Assembly (NCBI RefSeq): GCF_001431725.1
Contig: NZ_CP013106.1
Coordinates: 3,658,001-3,722,000 of the forward strand
DNA from: Halomonas huangheensis
GTDB taxonomy: Bacteria; Pseudomonadota; Gammaproteobacteria; Pseudomonadales; Halomonadaceae
Direction: 5' to 3'
DNA: 64,000 nucleotides
Shown here: piece by piece, positions 34,385-43,493 of the stretch
How positions within the stretch are numbered: the first letter of the stretch is position 1
How the letters are laid out: the number at the start of each line of letters is the position of its first letter
Translations under genes and position numbers: made by a program
The notes under the pieces: model-generated
Databases searched by the model: none
What the model saw: only the letters and a program-made list of their open reading frames with translations
Told to the model about the DNA's origin: nothing

Positions 34385-34972
34385 TCAGTTGGCCTGGCGG
34401 GATGTCGAGGGTGCCTCGTCATGCCCGGCCTGGTGGGTGTCATGGACAGAGTCAGGCGTGATACCTGCCTCTTCCAGCTCGTGGTCAATGAAGCCTGCGC
34501 CACGCGCGCTGGCAATCACCTCAGGCAGGCGCAGCAACTGTGCGATGATGAACAGCGCCGAGCCGATCGGTATCACTGACTGGGTCACCTGCAGCGATAC
34601 ACTGGTCAAGCTGATCATCGTCGACCCTTCGAGGATCTCTACGACCTGATATCCGGTGATTCCAAGCAACACGAAGAAAGCGACGGTGCATAACTCCCCC
34701 AACATTGCGACCGGCAGACGAACCGCTGGCGGCGTCATGTTGAGAACACTGGGGCAAGCGATATGCGCTCCCTTGAGCGCAGCCAGAGCTGCACCGTAGT
34801 AAGTCAGCCAGGCGAGACAGATGGATGCCAGCTCGTCGTACCAACTGAAGGGAGAGCCCAATAGGCGCGACAGGAAGCCCACGGAAATGATTATCGTCAG
34901 CGCCAGCATATTGAGAAAAACAATGGCTTCGAGGGCACGTTGATAGGCTCGAGCGAATGACTTGAGGGACAC
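34385..34972 (-). CDS. dctQ: TRAP transporter small permease, DctQ-type
   Basis: 195 residues with four helices, SVGFLSRLLGSPFSWYDELASICLAWLTYYGAALA as the family motif, and an acidic, histidine-containing C-terminal tail. It follows dctP after a 107-base gap that contains a hairpin. Confidence 0.92.
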   Translation of the reverse strand: MSLKSFARAYQRALEAIVFLNMLALTIIISVGFLSRLLGSPFSWYDELASICLAWLTYYGAALAALKGAHIACPSVLNMTPPAVRLPVAMLGELCTVAFFVLLGITGYQVVEILEGSTMISLTSVSLQVTQSVIPIGSALFIIAQLLRLPEVIASARGAGFIDHELEEAGITPDSVHDTHQAGHDEAPSTSRQAN

Positions 34973-35039
34973 GATGCGAACCTCCCGAAGGGGGGTGATA
35001 CCTCCAGAGCGTCAAAGGCTGAAGAGGCGGGGCGGTAGC

Positions 35040-35072
35040 GCGGTGTCATCACCTTCGTTCGTGAGACACCGC
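35040..35072 (-). terminator. Intercistronic hairpin between dctP and dctQ
   Basis: GCGGTGTC and TCAC pair with GTGA and GACACCGC around an 8-base loop, giving 12 pairs with one bulged A. It starts 7 bases past the dctP stop and has no T-run, like the hairpins at 1867-1893 and 61812-61836. Confidence 0.5.
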
Positions 35073-35079
35073 ACAAGGG

Positions 35080-36054
35080 TTACGGGCGCAGCGCTTCAAT
35101 CTGCTCAAGCAACTGCTGACCGCCTTCCACTTCGGCCGAGAACTTCTCGTAGATAGGCGCCGAGCCTTCAACAAAGGCCTGGGTATCGACCTCGTTGACC
35201 TCCATACCCGCCGCTTCGAATTCCGCCACCAGCTCTTCATCCAGAGTCGCGCCCTGCTCCAGAGCAAAATCCTCTACATCCATCGCCGTCTGTTCGAGCA
35301 CTTCACGCACATGTTCGGGTAAACGGTTCCAGCTCATGCCCGCGACCACGTAGGCCGGCGTGTAGACATGATTGGACAACGACAGGTAATCCTGCACCTC
35401 CTGGAAGCGCTGCGAGAATATCTGTACCAGTGGGTTTTCCTGCCCATCCATGGCACCGGTCTGCAGGGCTACGAAAGCCTCGGACAATGCCATCGGTGCC
35501 GGACTGGCGCCGTAACTCTTGAACATCTCCACGCGCCAGACGCCATTCGGGGTCCGCAGCTTGATGCCCTGAAGATCATCGGGGGTCACGATGGGTCGGA
35601 CATTATTGGTGATCTGACGAAAGCCGTTCTCCCAGATCCCAAGCAGGCGATAGCGCTTGCCCTCTGCGGCCTTCGCCAACACATCGCGCAGCACTTCGTC
35701 ACGCACTTGCCGGAAATGATCGCGATTCTCGATCAGATAGGGCATCTCGAATACCGAGAACTCCGGAGCCACGCTGGACATGACTGATGATGGCAGCGCC
35801 AGATCGATAGTCCCGAGCTTCAGTTTATTGAGCATCTGCGAGTCATTGCCCAGCTGACTGGAGCCGAAGACCACCACTTCCGCCTCACCTTCCAGGCGCT
35901 CATTGGCGAGTCGTGCGAATTCATTGGCGGTGATCTCGAACAGTGAGCCAGGCCCACCGACATGACCAAACTTGACTTCAATTTCATTGGCCTGAGCGCT
36001 ACCGACACCCAATGCAATCACGGCAGCGGCCAGAGCGGTCTTGAATAGCTTCAT
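35080..36054 (-). CDS. dctP: TRAP transporter periplasmic solute-binding protein, DctP-type
   Basis: 324 residues from the ATG at 36054 (GGAGAG site), starting with a signal peptide MKLFKTALAAAVIALGVG and cleavage after AQA. The mature part shows ENGFRQITNNVRPI, GIKLRTPNGVWRVEMFKSYGASP (carboxylate-binding arginine) and ALQTGAMDGQENPLVQI. Binding protein of the third TRAP system and first gene of its operon. A GAATTC-like operator lies about 95 bases upstream (36149-36163). Confidence 0.95.
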   Translation of the reverse strand: MKLFKTALAAAVIALGVGSAQANEIEVKFGHVGGPGSLFEITANEFARLANERLEGEAEVVVFGSSQLGNDSQMLNKLKLGTIDLALPSSVMSSVAPEFSVFEMPYLIENRDHFRQVRDEVLRDVLAKAAEGKRYRLLGIWENGFRQITNNVRPIVTPDDLQGIKLRTPNGVWRVEMFKSYGASPAPMALSEAFVALQTGAMDGQENPLVQIFSQRFQEVQDYLSLSNHVYTPAYVVAGMSWNRLPEHVREVLEQTAMDVEDFALEQGATLDEELVAEFEAAGMEVNEVDTQAFVEGSAPIYEKFSAEVEGGQQLLEQIEALRP

Positions 36055-36148
36055 CTCACTCTCCGAAATGTTGTTGTTATACGCGGAATGGCACCTCAAG
36101 CAGCGCTTTTCTGCTTCGCGCCATCGTCTGACCTCTGGAATATGGATA

Positions 36149-36163
36149 CATAATTCAAAATTA
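36149..36163. promoter_or_regulatory. Candidate operator upstream of the third TRAP operon
   Basis: CATAATTCAAAATTA shares AATTCAAAATT with the complement of the 36910-36930 site. Confidence 0.5.
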
Positions 36164-36274
36164 GGTATTATACTTTTGTCGTCATGAATACACCGCAGTC
36201 ATCCATTTTCATGTTTATTTTCAATAAAGTAGAAGATATATTCTGGCAATATATTGATGATCAGTGACAAAAAA

Positions 36275-36291
36275 AGGGCCCATCGGGCCCT
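36275..36291 (-). terminator. Rho-independent terminator of the HbpS-like gene
   Basis: Read leftward, AGGGCCC-GAT-GGGCCCT is followed by a run of seven Ts. It separates the HbpS-like gene from the TRAP operon, which needs its own promoter. Confidence 0.85.
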
Positions 36292-36346
36292 GGTATTACT
36301 GTCTGTGGTACTGGACAAGCTCTAGTTCAGAATTCTGGCCAGGCGG

Positions 36347-36808
36347 TCAGTCAGGTGCCAATCCAGCCTTCCACTGTTGCGATGCAATACCGTGCATCGC
36401 CACCTGCTGATCCTGCTCCGAGGAAGCCCCACTAACTCCCACCGCTCCCATCACACAATCATCGTCGTCGAGAATCAGCACTCCTCCAGCAACCGGTATG
36501 AAACGCCCGTCCGCCGCAGCAGCGACCGAGGCCAGAAAGGCGGGACGTTCCGCATTACGTTCACCAATGGTGCCGCTGGATATCCCCATACCGAGAGCAG
36601 CATTGGCCTTGCCCCAGGCTACCGGGAAGCGCAGCGGACTGCAGCCGTCCTCGCGCTCGGCAACCACCGCGTGGCCACCCGCATCCAACACCACCACCGA
36701 TAGAGGAGGCAGGCTCAGCTCACGAGCCAGTGCCAATCCTGCATCGATCAAGCCTCTTACCTGTTTTCGCGGCAGCATCACTCTCGCCGCATATACCTGT
36801 CCCGCCAT
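36347..36808 (-). CDS. GlcG/HbpS-family protein (DUF336)
   Basis: 153 residues from the ATG at 36808 (GGAGG site); the frame opens further back at 36901 without family likeness. Features: PPLSVVVLDAGGHAVVAEREDG, AWGKANAALGMGISS, and IPVAGGVLILDDDDCVMGAVGVSGASSEQD, the typical heme-binding-like HbpS/GlcG core. The function of GlcG-type proteins in 2-hydroxyacid clusters is not settled; heme or cofactor binding is proposed. A second member is glcG at 42806. It stands alone between a terminator and the GntR gene at 37096, with a palindromic site upstream. Confidence 0.88.
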   Translation of the reverse strand: MAGQVYAARVMLPRKQVRGLIDAGLALARELSLPPLSVVVLDAGGHAVVAEREDGCSPLRFPVAWGKANAALGMGISSGTIGERNAERPAFLASVAAAADGRFIPVAGGVLILDDDDCVMGAVGVSGASSEQDQQVAMHGIASQQWKAGLAPD

Positions 36809-36909
36809 CGTCTGTCCTCCATTCCTGTTCCGGTCGTTCACTCTTGTGTGGTTGTATCGCTGGCACTGCAGGCCTTCCCTGCCTTGCGAGGAAAAAGGCA
36901 TTGGCCTGA

Positions 36910-36930
36910 TTGAATTTTGAATTCATAATG
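36910..36930. promoter_or_regulatory. GAATTC-centred candidate operator
   Basis: TGAATTTTGAATTCATAATG (from 36911) lies in the divergent region between the HbpS-like gene and gntR. It shares TTGAATTCATA with the complement of the 30960 site. Confidence 0.5.
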
Positions 36931-37095
36931 CCAAAAGCATGGCAGTGTCAAGCCTGCTCATCCAGCAGAACCGTCGCTACTACGCCGCATCGGACTAAGC
37001 CACTCCAGCGCAGCAATCGCCGTATTGTCCCGCGCTTCAAGATGCGGCAAGGTAACTCGAACGGCGTGACGCCGATCTGACTCAGGAAACACGAC

Positions 37096-37752
37096 ATGGA
37101 AAAGATTCAGCCGCGCAGCCTGTATCTCGAAGTAGCCGACAGGATTCGCGACCTGATCGAACAGGGAAATCTGCTCCCCGGTGAGAAGGTCGCCGAAAAG
37201 GAGCTCTGTGAACGGTTCGGGGTATCGCGTACGCCGCTACGCGAAGCCCTCAAGGTACTGACATCCGAGGGCCTGGTGGAGAACCTGCCCAACCGTGGAT
37301 CGCGGGTGGTACGCCTGACTCGCCAGGGCGTACAGAACACCTACGATGTCATGGGTGCCCTTGAAGGGTTATCCGGAGAATTGGCCTGCGATCATATCTC
37401 GGACGCCGAGATCACCTCTATCCGCAAGCTGCACCAACGCATGTTGGGTCACTATCAGCGCCAGCAGCTGAAGCCCTATTTCGAGGTCAACCAGCAGATT
37501 CATGAGGCAATTCTGGCGGCATCACGCAACGACGTGCTCAGCGAGATGTACAACAACCTGAGCCAGCGCGTGAAACGCATTCGCTATAGCGTTGAAATGG
37601 GGGAAGCCAACTGGGCCCAGGCTGTCGCTGACCATGAAGCCATGCTCGAAGCTCTGGAAGCCCGCGATGGCCCGAGCCTTGGAGCCATTCTGCGTCGGCA
37701 CCTACGCCACAAGCTGGAGGTAGCTGCCGTCTCAGGCATCATTGATGACTGA
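37096..37752 (+). CDS. GntR-family (FCD) transcriptional regulator
   Basis: 218 residues: a winged helix (1-75) with DRIRDLIEQGNLLPGEKVAEKELCERFGVSRTPLREALKVL and an FCD domain (80-210). It is divergent from the HbpS-like gene, with a shared AATTCAAAATT operator upstream of itself, the third TRAP operon and the aminotransferase. It is the likely regulator of the 24.9-36.8 kb cluster. It ends 18 bases before the convergent FadR-type gene. Confidence 0.9.
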   Translation: MEKIQPRSLYLEVADRIRDLIEQGNLLPGEKVAEKELCERFGVSRTPLREALKVLTSEGLVENLPNRGSRVVRLTRQGVQNTYDVMGALEGLSGELACDHISDAEITSIRKLHQRMLGHYQRQQLKPYFEVNQQIHEAILAASRNDVLSEMYNNLSQRVKRIRYSVEMGEANWAQAVADHEAMLEALEARDGPSLGAILRRHLRHKLEVAAVSGIIDD

Positions 37753-37770
37753 AACGATGGCCGTCGATCG

Positions 37771-38562
37771 TTACCACTCCTCAAGCCGCATCGCGGCACG
37801 CTCCAGGCGCTGCCCCTCGGCATCGATCTCACGCAGCTGTTCACTGATGGCTGATAGATGCTCAAGGGCGACGCGGCGTGCCAGCTGTGCCTTGCCTTCG
37901 ACGACGGCACGATGCAGGCGTGCATGCTGGCGATTGATCATGTCTCGGGAATCGGGACGATGATAAAGGTGCTTTACCGAAGCAAAGACTGAGCTCAGCA
38001 ACAGATCGGTCAGGCTCGACAGGGTATGCATCAACACCGGGTTGTGCGATGCCTGACAGATCGCCAGATGAAAAGCATGATCCAACCTCGCCAGCCGCTC
38101 GACATCGATGCTCCCGGCCTTTTCCACGTAATCCGCCATCTCGCGATAGCGTCGGGTAATCAGTACGCGGTCGGATGGTGTGCCACGATTGGCTGCCAAA
38201 CTCGCTGACTCACCTTCCAGCAGGGCTCGCACCTCCAGTAGGTCATAGAGCGTACGCGGGTGCTCACGAAACAGGTGCATCAACGGAGTGACATAGGGCG
38301 CCTCCACCAATGGAGCCACCTCTGATCCACGCCCCTGTCGCGTGATGATCACGCCCTTGCTGCGCAGCGTGCCCAACGCCTCGCGCAACGAGGAACGCGC
38401 CACGCCGAGGCGCTCACAGAGGCGTCGCTCGGATGGCAGCAACTGTCCCGGCCGAAAGACGCCATCGAGAATCAGGTTCTCGAGCCTTGAGGCAATCGCC
38501 TGTGGCGTAGTGGATGGTTTCAAGCGTTCATTTTCTTCCACCCGGCCTCCCTCTCCTGCCAT
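37771..38562 (-). CDS. GntR-family (FadR/GlcC-type) regulator of the glycolate genes
   Basis: 263 residues: a winged helix with RLENLILDGVFRPGQLLPSERRLCERLGVARSSLREALGTLRSKG and an FCD domain with the usual metal-binding histidines. It is divergent from glcDEF, the arrangement of glcC in E. coli. The palindrome CTGGT-CAG-ACCAG lies between them, and a matching one precedes the permease gene at 23031, so this protein probably senses glycolate (or lactate) and controls both. Regulator identity is inferred from position. Confidence 0.85.
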   Translation of the reverse strand: MAGEGGRVEENERLKPSTTPQAIASRLENLILDGVFRPGQLLPSERRLCERLGVARSSLREALGTLRSKGVIITRQGRGSEVAPLVEAPYVTPLMHLFREHPRTLYDLLEVRALLEGESASLAANRGTPSDRVLITRRYREMADYVEKAGSIDVERLARLDHAFHLAICQASHNPVLMHTLSSLTDLLLSSVFASVKHLYHRPDSRDMINRQHARLHRAVVEGKAQLARRVALEHLSAISEQLREIDAEGQRLERAAMRLEEW

Positions 38563-38632
38563 GAATCAGAGTGCTGATCGCACGTGATGACTGGGCCCAG
38601 CGCGATATTCAGTCATTGCTCCAGTGAAATAA

Positions 38633-38645
38633 CTGGTCAGACCAG
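38633..38645. promoter_or_regulatory. GlcC/FadR-type operator between the regulator and glcD
   Basis: CTGGTCAGACCAG, a perfect palindrome apart from its central base, with TGGT/ACCA half-sites at 3-base spacing. It matches the 22896-22910 site. Confidence 0.7.
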
Positions 38646-38738
38646 CAAACCAGAATATGGACAGTATCGTCAAGGACGCGCAGATTGGGCGTCATGGCAG
38701 ACAACAACAGCAGACAACTACGATAGCGGGAAATGCCC

Positions 38739-40238
38739 ATGAACATCCTTCACGACGAGCGTCTCGATGGCGAGCTTGTGCCGCATGACCGTGCCAAGGT
38801 GTTGGCAGCTCTGGCCAATGCCGCGCCGGACCTGACTTTGCTGCACCGAGAGGAGGATCTGCGTCCCTTTGAGTGTGATGGCCTCTCCGCTTACCGGGTG
38901 CTGCCAATGCTGGTGGCGCTGCCCGAGACGCTCGACCAGGTCGAAGCGTTACTGCGCAAATGCCATGAGCTGCGTGTCCCGGTGGTGACGCGTGGCGCTG
39001 GTACCGGCCTGTCCGGTGGTGCCCTGCCGCTGGAACAGGGTGTGCTGCTGGTCATGTCGCGCTTCAGCCGTATTCTCGAGATCGATGCCGATGCCCGCAT
39101 TGCCCGAGTTCAGCCAGGTGTCCGCAATCTGGCGATTTCCGAGGCTGTCGCTCCCCATGGGCTCTACTACGCGCCGGACCCCTCCTCACAGATCGCCTGT
39201 TCGATCGGCGGCAATGTCGCCGAGAATGCCGGAGGTGTGCACTGCCTGAAATACGGGCTGACCGTACACAATGTGATGAGCCTCAACGTCATGACCATCG
39301 AAGGTGAGCGCATGACCATCGGCTCGGAGGCACTAGACAGCCCGGGCTTCGATCTACTCGCACTGATGATGGGCTCAGAGGGCATGCTCGGCGTGGTCAC
39401 CGAGGTCACGGTCAAACTGCTGCCGAAACCGGAAACCGCAAAGGTACTGATGGCCAGTTTCGATGACATCGAGAAGGCAGGTACCGCAGTCGGTGCAATC
39501 ATCGCCGCCGGCATCATTCCCGGTGGGCTGGAAATGATGGACAACCTCGCCATCCGCGCCGCCGAGGACTTCATTCAGGCCGGTTACCCGGTGGATGCGG
39601 AAGCCATCCTGCTGTGCGAACTGGATGGCGTCGAGGCCGATGTCCAGGAAGATATCAATACAGTGCGCCGCGTACTCGAGACATCCGGGGCCACCGACAT
39701 TCAACTGGCGAGGGATGACGCCGAGCGCGCGCGTTTCTGGGCCGGACGCAAGAACGCCTTCCCTGCCGTCGGCCGCATGTCACCGGACTATTACTGCATG
39801 GATGGCACCATTCCTCGACGCGAACTACCGCGAGTCCTCAAGGGTATCAGCCAACTATCCGAGCAATACGGCCTGCGGGTGGCCAACGTCTTCCACGCTG
39901 GTGATGGCAACATGCATCCACTGATCCTGTTCGATGCCAATCGCGAAGGCGAACTGGCCGTCGCCGAGGAACTGGGAGGCCGCATTCTCGAACTCTGTGT
40001 CGAAGCCGGTGGCTCGATTACCGGCGAGCACGGTGTTGGCCGCGAGAAGATCAATCAGATGTGCGCACAGTTCGGCAGCCTGGAAATCACCGCCTTCCAT
40101 GCGGTCAAGCACGCCTTTGACGAACATGGCCTGCTCAACCCGGGCAAGAATATTCCGACCCTTGCCCGCTGCGCCGAGTTCGGTGCCATGCACGTGCACA
40201 ACAATGAACTGCCCCACCCGGAACTGCCGCGTTTTTGA
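38739..40238 (+). CDS. glcD: Glycolate oxidase FAD subunit
   Basis: 499 residues, the same size as E. coli GlcD; ATG at 38739 (MNILHDERL) preferred over 38733. FAD-binding motifs TRGAGTGLSGGALP and SIGGNVAENAGGVHCLKYG; C-terminal VANVFHAGDGNMHPLI and TGEHGVGREK. Catalytic subunit that oxidises glycolate (and D-lactate) to glyoxylate at the membrane, passing electrons through GlcF. First of glcDEF, 9 bases before glcE. Confidence 0.97.
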   Translation: MNILHDERLDGELVPHDRAKVLAALANAAPDLTLLHREEDLRPFECDGLSAYRVLPMLVALPETLDQVEALLRKCHELRVPVVTRGAGTGLSGGALPLEQGVLLVMSRFSRILEIDADARIARVQPGVRNLAISEAVAPHGLYYAPDPSSQIACSIGGNVAENAGGVHCLKYGLTVHNVMSLNVMTIEGERMTIGSEALDSPGFDLLALMMGSEGMLGVVTEVTVKLLPKPETAKVLMASFDDIEKAGTAVGAIIAAGIIPGGLEMMDNLAIRAAEDFIQAGYPVDAEAILLCELDGVEADVQEDINTVRRVLETSGATDIQLARDDAERARFWAGRKNAFPAVGRMSPDYYCMDGTIPRRELPRVLKGISQLSEQYGLRVANVFHAGDGNMHPLILFDANREGELAVAEELGGRILELCVEAGGSITGEHGVGREKINQMCAQFGSLEITAFHAVKHAFDEHGLLNPGKNIPTLARCAEFGAMHVHNNELPHPELPRF

Positions 40239-40247
40239 GGACACCCC

Positions 40248-41366
40248 ATGTCAGCAACCGAAACCTCCACAACGTCAGGCGACGATCTCGTCTCTCTTGG
40301 CGAACGCCTCAAACAGGCGCACCGAGAAGGTGGTGCAGTACGCATCGAGGGCGGCGGCACCCGGCATTTCACCGGACGTCAGGTCGAGGGCGAGGTGCTC
40401 TCCACGCGCAGGCATCGCGGTATCACCAGTTACGACCCGGTCGAACTGATTGTCTCGGTGCGTGCCGGCACCCCGTTGCAGGAGCTGGAAGCAACCCTCG
40501 CCCAGCACGGTCAGATGCTGCCCTTTGAGCCACCGCGCTTCGGTGCCGAGAGCACCGTGGGCGGCATGGTTGCCAGTGGGCTTTCCGGTCCTCGCCGCCC
40601 CTGGGCCGGAGCGGTGCGCGACTTCGTACTGGGTATGCGCGTACTGGATCACCAGGGTCGCGAACAGCGCTTTGGCGGTGAGGTCATGAAGAACGTGGCC
40701 GGCTATGACCTGTCGCGTCTGATGGTTGGCGCCCAGGGCACACTCGGCCTGATCACCGAGGTATCGCTCAAGGTCCTGCCGGTACCCAGCTCGAGTCGCA
40801 GTCTGCGCCTCGAGATCGATCGTGAGCGGGCCATGCAGCAACTGGCCAGTTGGGGGCGCCAGCCCCTGCCGTTGAGTGCGGCCACCTGGCATGACGGCGC
40901 CCTGAACCTGCGCCTCGAAGGCGGACCGGGTTCGGTGGCTGCGACGGCGGACATGATCGGTGGTGATGATCTCGACGCTGGCTACTGGCAACAACTACGC
41001 GACTGGCAGTTGCCGTTGTTCAGGGATGATCAGTTCAGAAGCCAGCCGTTCACCGATCATCAACAGCCGCTGTGGCGCCTGGCATTGCCGGCCAATACCC
41101 CAGCTCTGGCGCTTGCTGAGCTGGAGGGCGCGGAGAGTATCGATGACTGGGCAGGTTGCCAGCGCTGGTTGCGCAGCGACATCGAAGCCACAACTCTGCG
41201 TGACGCCTGTGCGCTGGCTGGTGGTCATGCCACCTGCTTCACGCCACAGGCCGCTGATCCCTATACGCCGCTATCTCCGGTGCTGGCACGCTACCATCGC
41301 CAGCTCAAGCAGCAACTCGACCCCAACGGTGTCTTCAACCCCGGTCGGCTATATCCCGACTTCTAG
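40248..41366 (+). CDS. glcE: Glycolate oxidase FAD-binding subunit
   Basis: 372 residues. FAD domain with VRAGTPLQELEATL, FGAESTVGGMVASGLSGPRRPW and MKNVAGYDLSRLMVGAQGTLGLITEVSLKVLP, then a short C-terminal part ending FNPGRLYPDF. Needed with GlcD and GlcF for activity. The ribosome site (GAGGA) lies in the gap after glcD. Confidence 0.96.
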   Translation: MSATETSTTSGDDLVSLGERLKQAHREGGAVRIEGGGTRHFTGRQVEGEVLSTRRHRGITSYDPVELIVSVRAGTPLQELEATLAQHGQMLPFEPPRFGAESTVGGMVASGLSGPRRPWAGAVRDFVLGMRVLDHQGREQRFGGEVMKNVAGYDLSRLMVGAQGTLGLITEVSLKVLPVPSSSRSLRLEIDRERAMQQLASWGRQPLPLSAATWHDGALNLRLEGGPGSVAATADMIGGDDLDAGYWQQLRDWQLPLFRDDQFRSQPFTDHQQPLWRLALPANTPALALAELEGAESIDDWAGCQRWLRSDIEATTLRDACALAGGHATCFTPQAADPYTPLSPVLARYHRQLKQQLDPNGVFNPGRLYPDF

Positions 41367-41443
41367 CGATTGACTCGAGAATTGCACCACACAATAAGCA
41401 ACGGGCCGATGGAGTCCGAGACCGGTACCAGGACGAGGAAGAG

Positions 41444-42676
41444 ATGCAAACCAATTTCAGCGACAGCCAGCGTCAACAGGTGCATATCCGCGAGGCCGAA
41501 AAGGTTCTGCGGACCTGTGTGCACTGTGGCTTCTGCAATGCCACCTGCCCGACCTATCAACTGCTGGGTGACGAGCGCGATGGGCCGCGTGGGCGCATAT
41601 ACCTGATGAAGGAATTGCTCGAAAGCCGCGATGACGACGAGCGTATTACCGACGAAACTCGCCTGCACCTGGATCGTTGTCTGACCTGTCGCAACTGCGA
41701 AACGACCTGCCCATCAGGCGTCGAGTACCACAAGCTACTGGACATCGGCCGTGCCGAGATCGAGCGGCGCGCACCACGTTCGGCAGCCGACAAGGCATTG
41801 CGCTTCGGGTTGCGCAAGGCACTGGTTGACCCGTCTCGTTTCAAGGCGCTGCTGTCCATGGGCCAGATATTCCGGCCACTGGTCCCGGGTGCCCTCAAGG
41901 ACAAGATGCCGGCCCCTGCTCCGGATCCCGGTGTACGTCCCGAAAGGCACGACCTGCAACGTCAGATGCTGATTCTCGAAGGTTGTGTACAGCCCGGTTT
42001 GTCCCCCAATACCAATGCCGCCACCGCGCGAGTGTTGGAGCGCCTGGGTATTGGCCTGACGCCAACGCCTCAGGCAGGTTGTTGCGGCGCCATCGACTTC
42101 CACCTGAGTGCGATGGAGGCCGGCCGTGAGCGTGCACGCCGCAATATCGATGCCTGGCTGCCACACCTTGATGCCGGCTGCGAGGCGATCATCCAGACAG
42201 CCAGTGGCTGCGGTGCCTTCGTCAAGGAATATGTCGATATTCTCGCCAACGATCCCGAGTACGCCGACAAGGCTCGCCGCGTCAGCGACGCGACACTTGA
42301 TCTGGTTGAAGTGCTCGGCCAGGAGGCACTGGATAACCTGTCGATCAAGGCCGAACAGCGCCTTGCCTTCCACTGCCCGTGTACATTGCAACACGCCCAG
42401 AAACTGAGTGGCGCAGTGGAGCGGGTGCTTGCCGACCTGGGCTTCGAACTGACAGCGGTACAGGATCCACATCTGTGCTGTGGGTCCGCCGGAACCTACT
42501 CGATCACCCAGCCCCAGTTGTCGAAACAACTCCGAGACAACAAGCTCGCCGCTCTCGAGGCCGGCAACCCCGAAGTGATCGTCACCGCCAACATCGGTTG
42601 TCAGTCACACCTGGCATCGGCCAACCGCACACCGGTCCGCCACTGGATCGAGATCGTCGACGCGGCACTACAGTGA
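41444..42676 (+). CDS. glcF: Glycolate oxidase iron-sulfur subunit
   Basis: 410 residues. Two 4Fe-4S motifs near the N-terminus, CVHCGFCNATCP and CLTCRNCETTCP, then two CCG domains (AGCCGAIDFHL, LCCGSAGTYSI). It carries electrons from GlcD/GlcE to the quinone pool. 77 bases after glcE and on the same strand, so probably the same transcript. A tandem of ATG-rich sequence around 41410 is not used. Confidence 0.96.
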   Translation: MQTNFSDSQRQQVHIREAEKVLRTCVHCGFCNATCPTYQLLGDERDGPRGRIYLMKELLESRDDDERITDETRLHLDRCLTCRNCETTCPSGVEYHKLLDIGRAEIERRAPRSAADKALRFGLRKALVDPSRFKALLSMGQIFRPLVPGALKDKMPAPAPDPGVRPERHDLQRQMLILEGCVQPGLSPNTNAATARVLERLGIGLTPTPQAGCCGAIDFHLSAMEAGRERARRNIDAWLPHLDAGCEAIIQTASGCGAFVKEYVDILANDPEYADKARRVSDATLDLVEVLGQEALDNLSIKAEQRLAFHCPCTLQHAQKLSGAVERVLADLGFELTAVQDPHLCCGSAGTYSITQPQLSKQLRDNKLAALEAGNPEVIVTANIGCQSHLASANRTPVRHWIEIVDAALQ

Positions 42677-42805
42677 GTCCAGAGCGTATAGGGCTCATAG
42701 GGTGCGACAGGAAACCACTGTGCACAACCGAAGCGAATACGACTAGACTGCAAATGCAGAAATAATTTCCATTAAACAATCAACCTTCTGCTGGAGACTC
42801 CCCTG

Positions 42806-43207
42806 ATGCCGACCAAACACTACCTCGACCAACAACAGGTCAGTGCCATTCTCGATGCCGCCGAGCGCGAGGCCGAGGCCAATGGCTTTGCCGTGACCAT
42901 TGCCGTTGCCGACGATGGAGGTTATCTACTGGGACTGCGTCGCCTTGATGGCGCCGCGCCCTTCAGTGCCGAGGTGGCAGCCGCCAAGGCACGCTCAGCT
43001 GCCATCGGTCGCAAGGAAACCCAGGTGTTCGAGGACATGATCAACAACGGCCGCAACGCCTTTATCTCAGCGCCCATGCAGGGCCTGATGTCCGGCGGCG
43101 TACCCGTCATCATTGATGGCCAGGTCGCCGGCAGCGTGGGAGTTTCCGGGGTCAAACCCGAACAGGATATCCAGGTCGCCAGAGCCGGTGTTTCCGCCGT
43201 GCTCTGA
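42806..43207 (+). CDS. glcG: GlcG/HbpS-family protein of the glycolate operon
   Basis: 133 residues: AERE-EANGFAVTIAVADDGGYLLGLRRLDGAAPFS, AKARSAAIGRKET, and SGGVPVIIDGQVAGSVGVSGVKPEQD. It matches GlcG, which follows glcDEF in E. coli and whose role is unclear. The gap after glcF is 129 bases. Paralogue of the protein at 36347-36808. A hairpin follows the stop. Confidence 0.92.
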   Translation: MPTKHYLDQQQVSAILDAAEREAEANGFAVTIAVADDGGYLLGLRRLDGAAPFSAEVAAAKARSAAIGRKETQVFEDMINNGRNAFISAPMQGLMSGGVPVIIDGQVAGSVGVSGVKPEQDIQVARAGVSAVL

Positions 43208-43217
43208 TGCCTTCTCA

Positions 43218-43241
43218 CGCCCCTGGCCAGAACCAGGGGCG
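43218..43241 (+). terminator. Hairpin after glcG
   Basis: CGCCCCTGG pairs with CCAGGGGCG around a 6-base loop, 10 bases after the stop. From here to 43490 the sequence is pyrimidine-rich (with short CCCTG repeats at 43300-43315) and holds no gene that I see. Confidence 0.65.
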
Positions 43242-43493
43242 CATCCACTCCTGTTCTTCTCCAGCTTCCTTGATCATGCCTTCCCGCCTTGCATTCCTCC
43301 CTGCCCTGCCCTGCCTTACCTTGCCTCACATCCCTGACCGCTGTTTCTTCCTTCATCGACTATCTTCAAGAGGGCCATGGAAGTGAACCAGCATCATCGG
43401 AATGACTCACCTCCTGCTGGCCACAAGCCAGGCCCGGAATGTAGTGCAGGCCCGGCTTGTTGCACCACTCCACCACCACAGTGAGTAAGCGCC

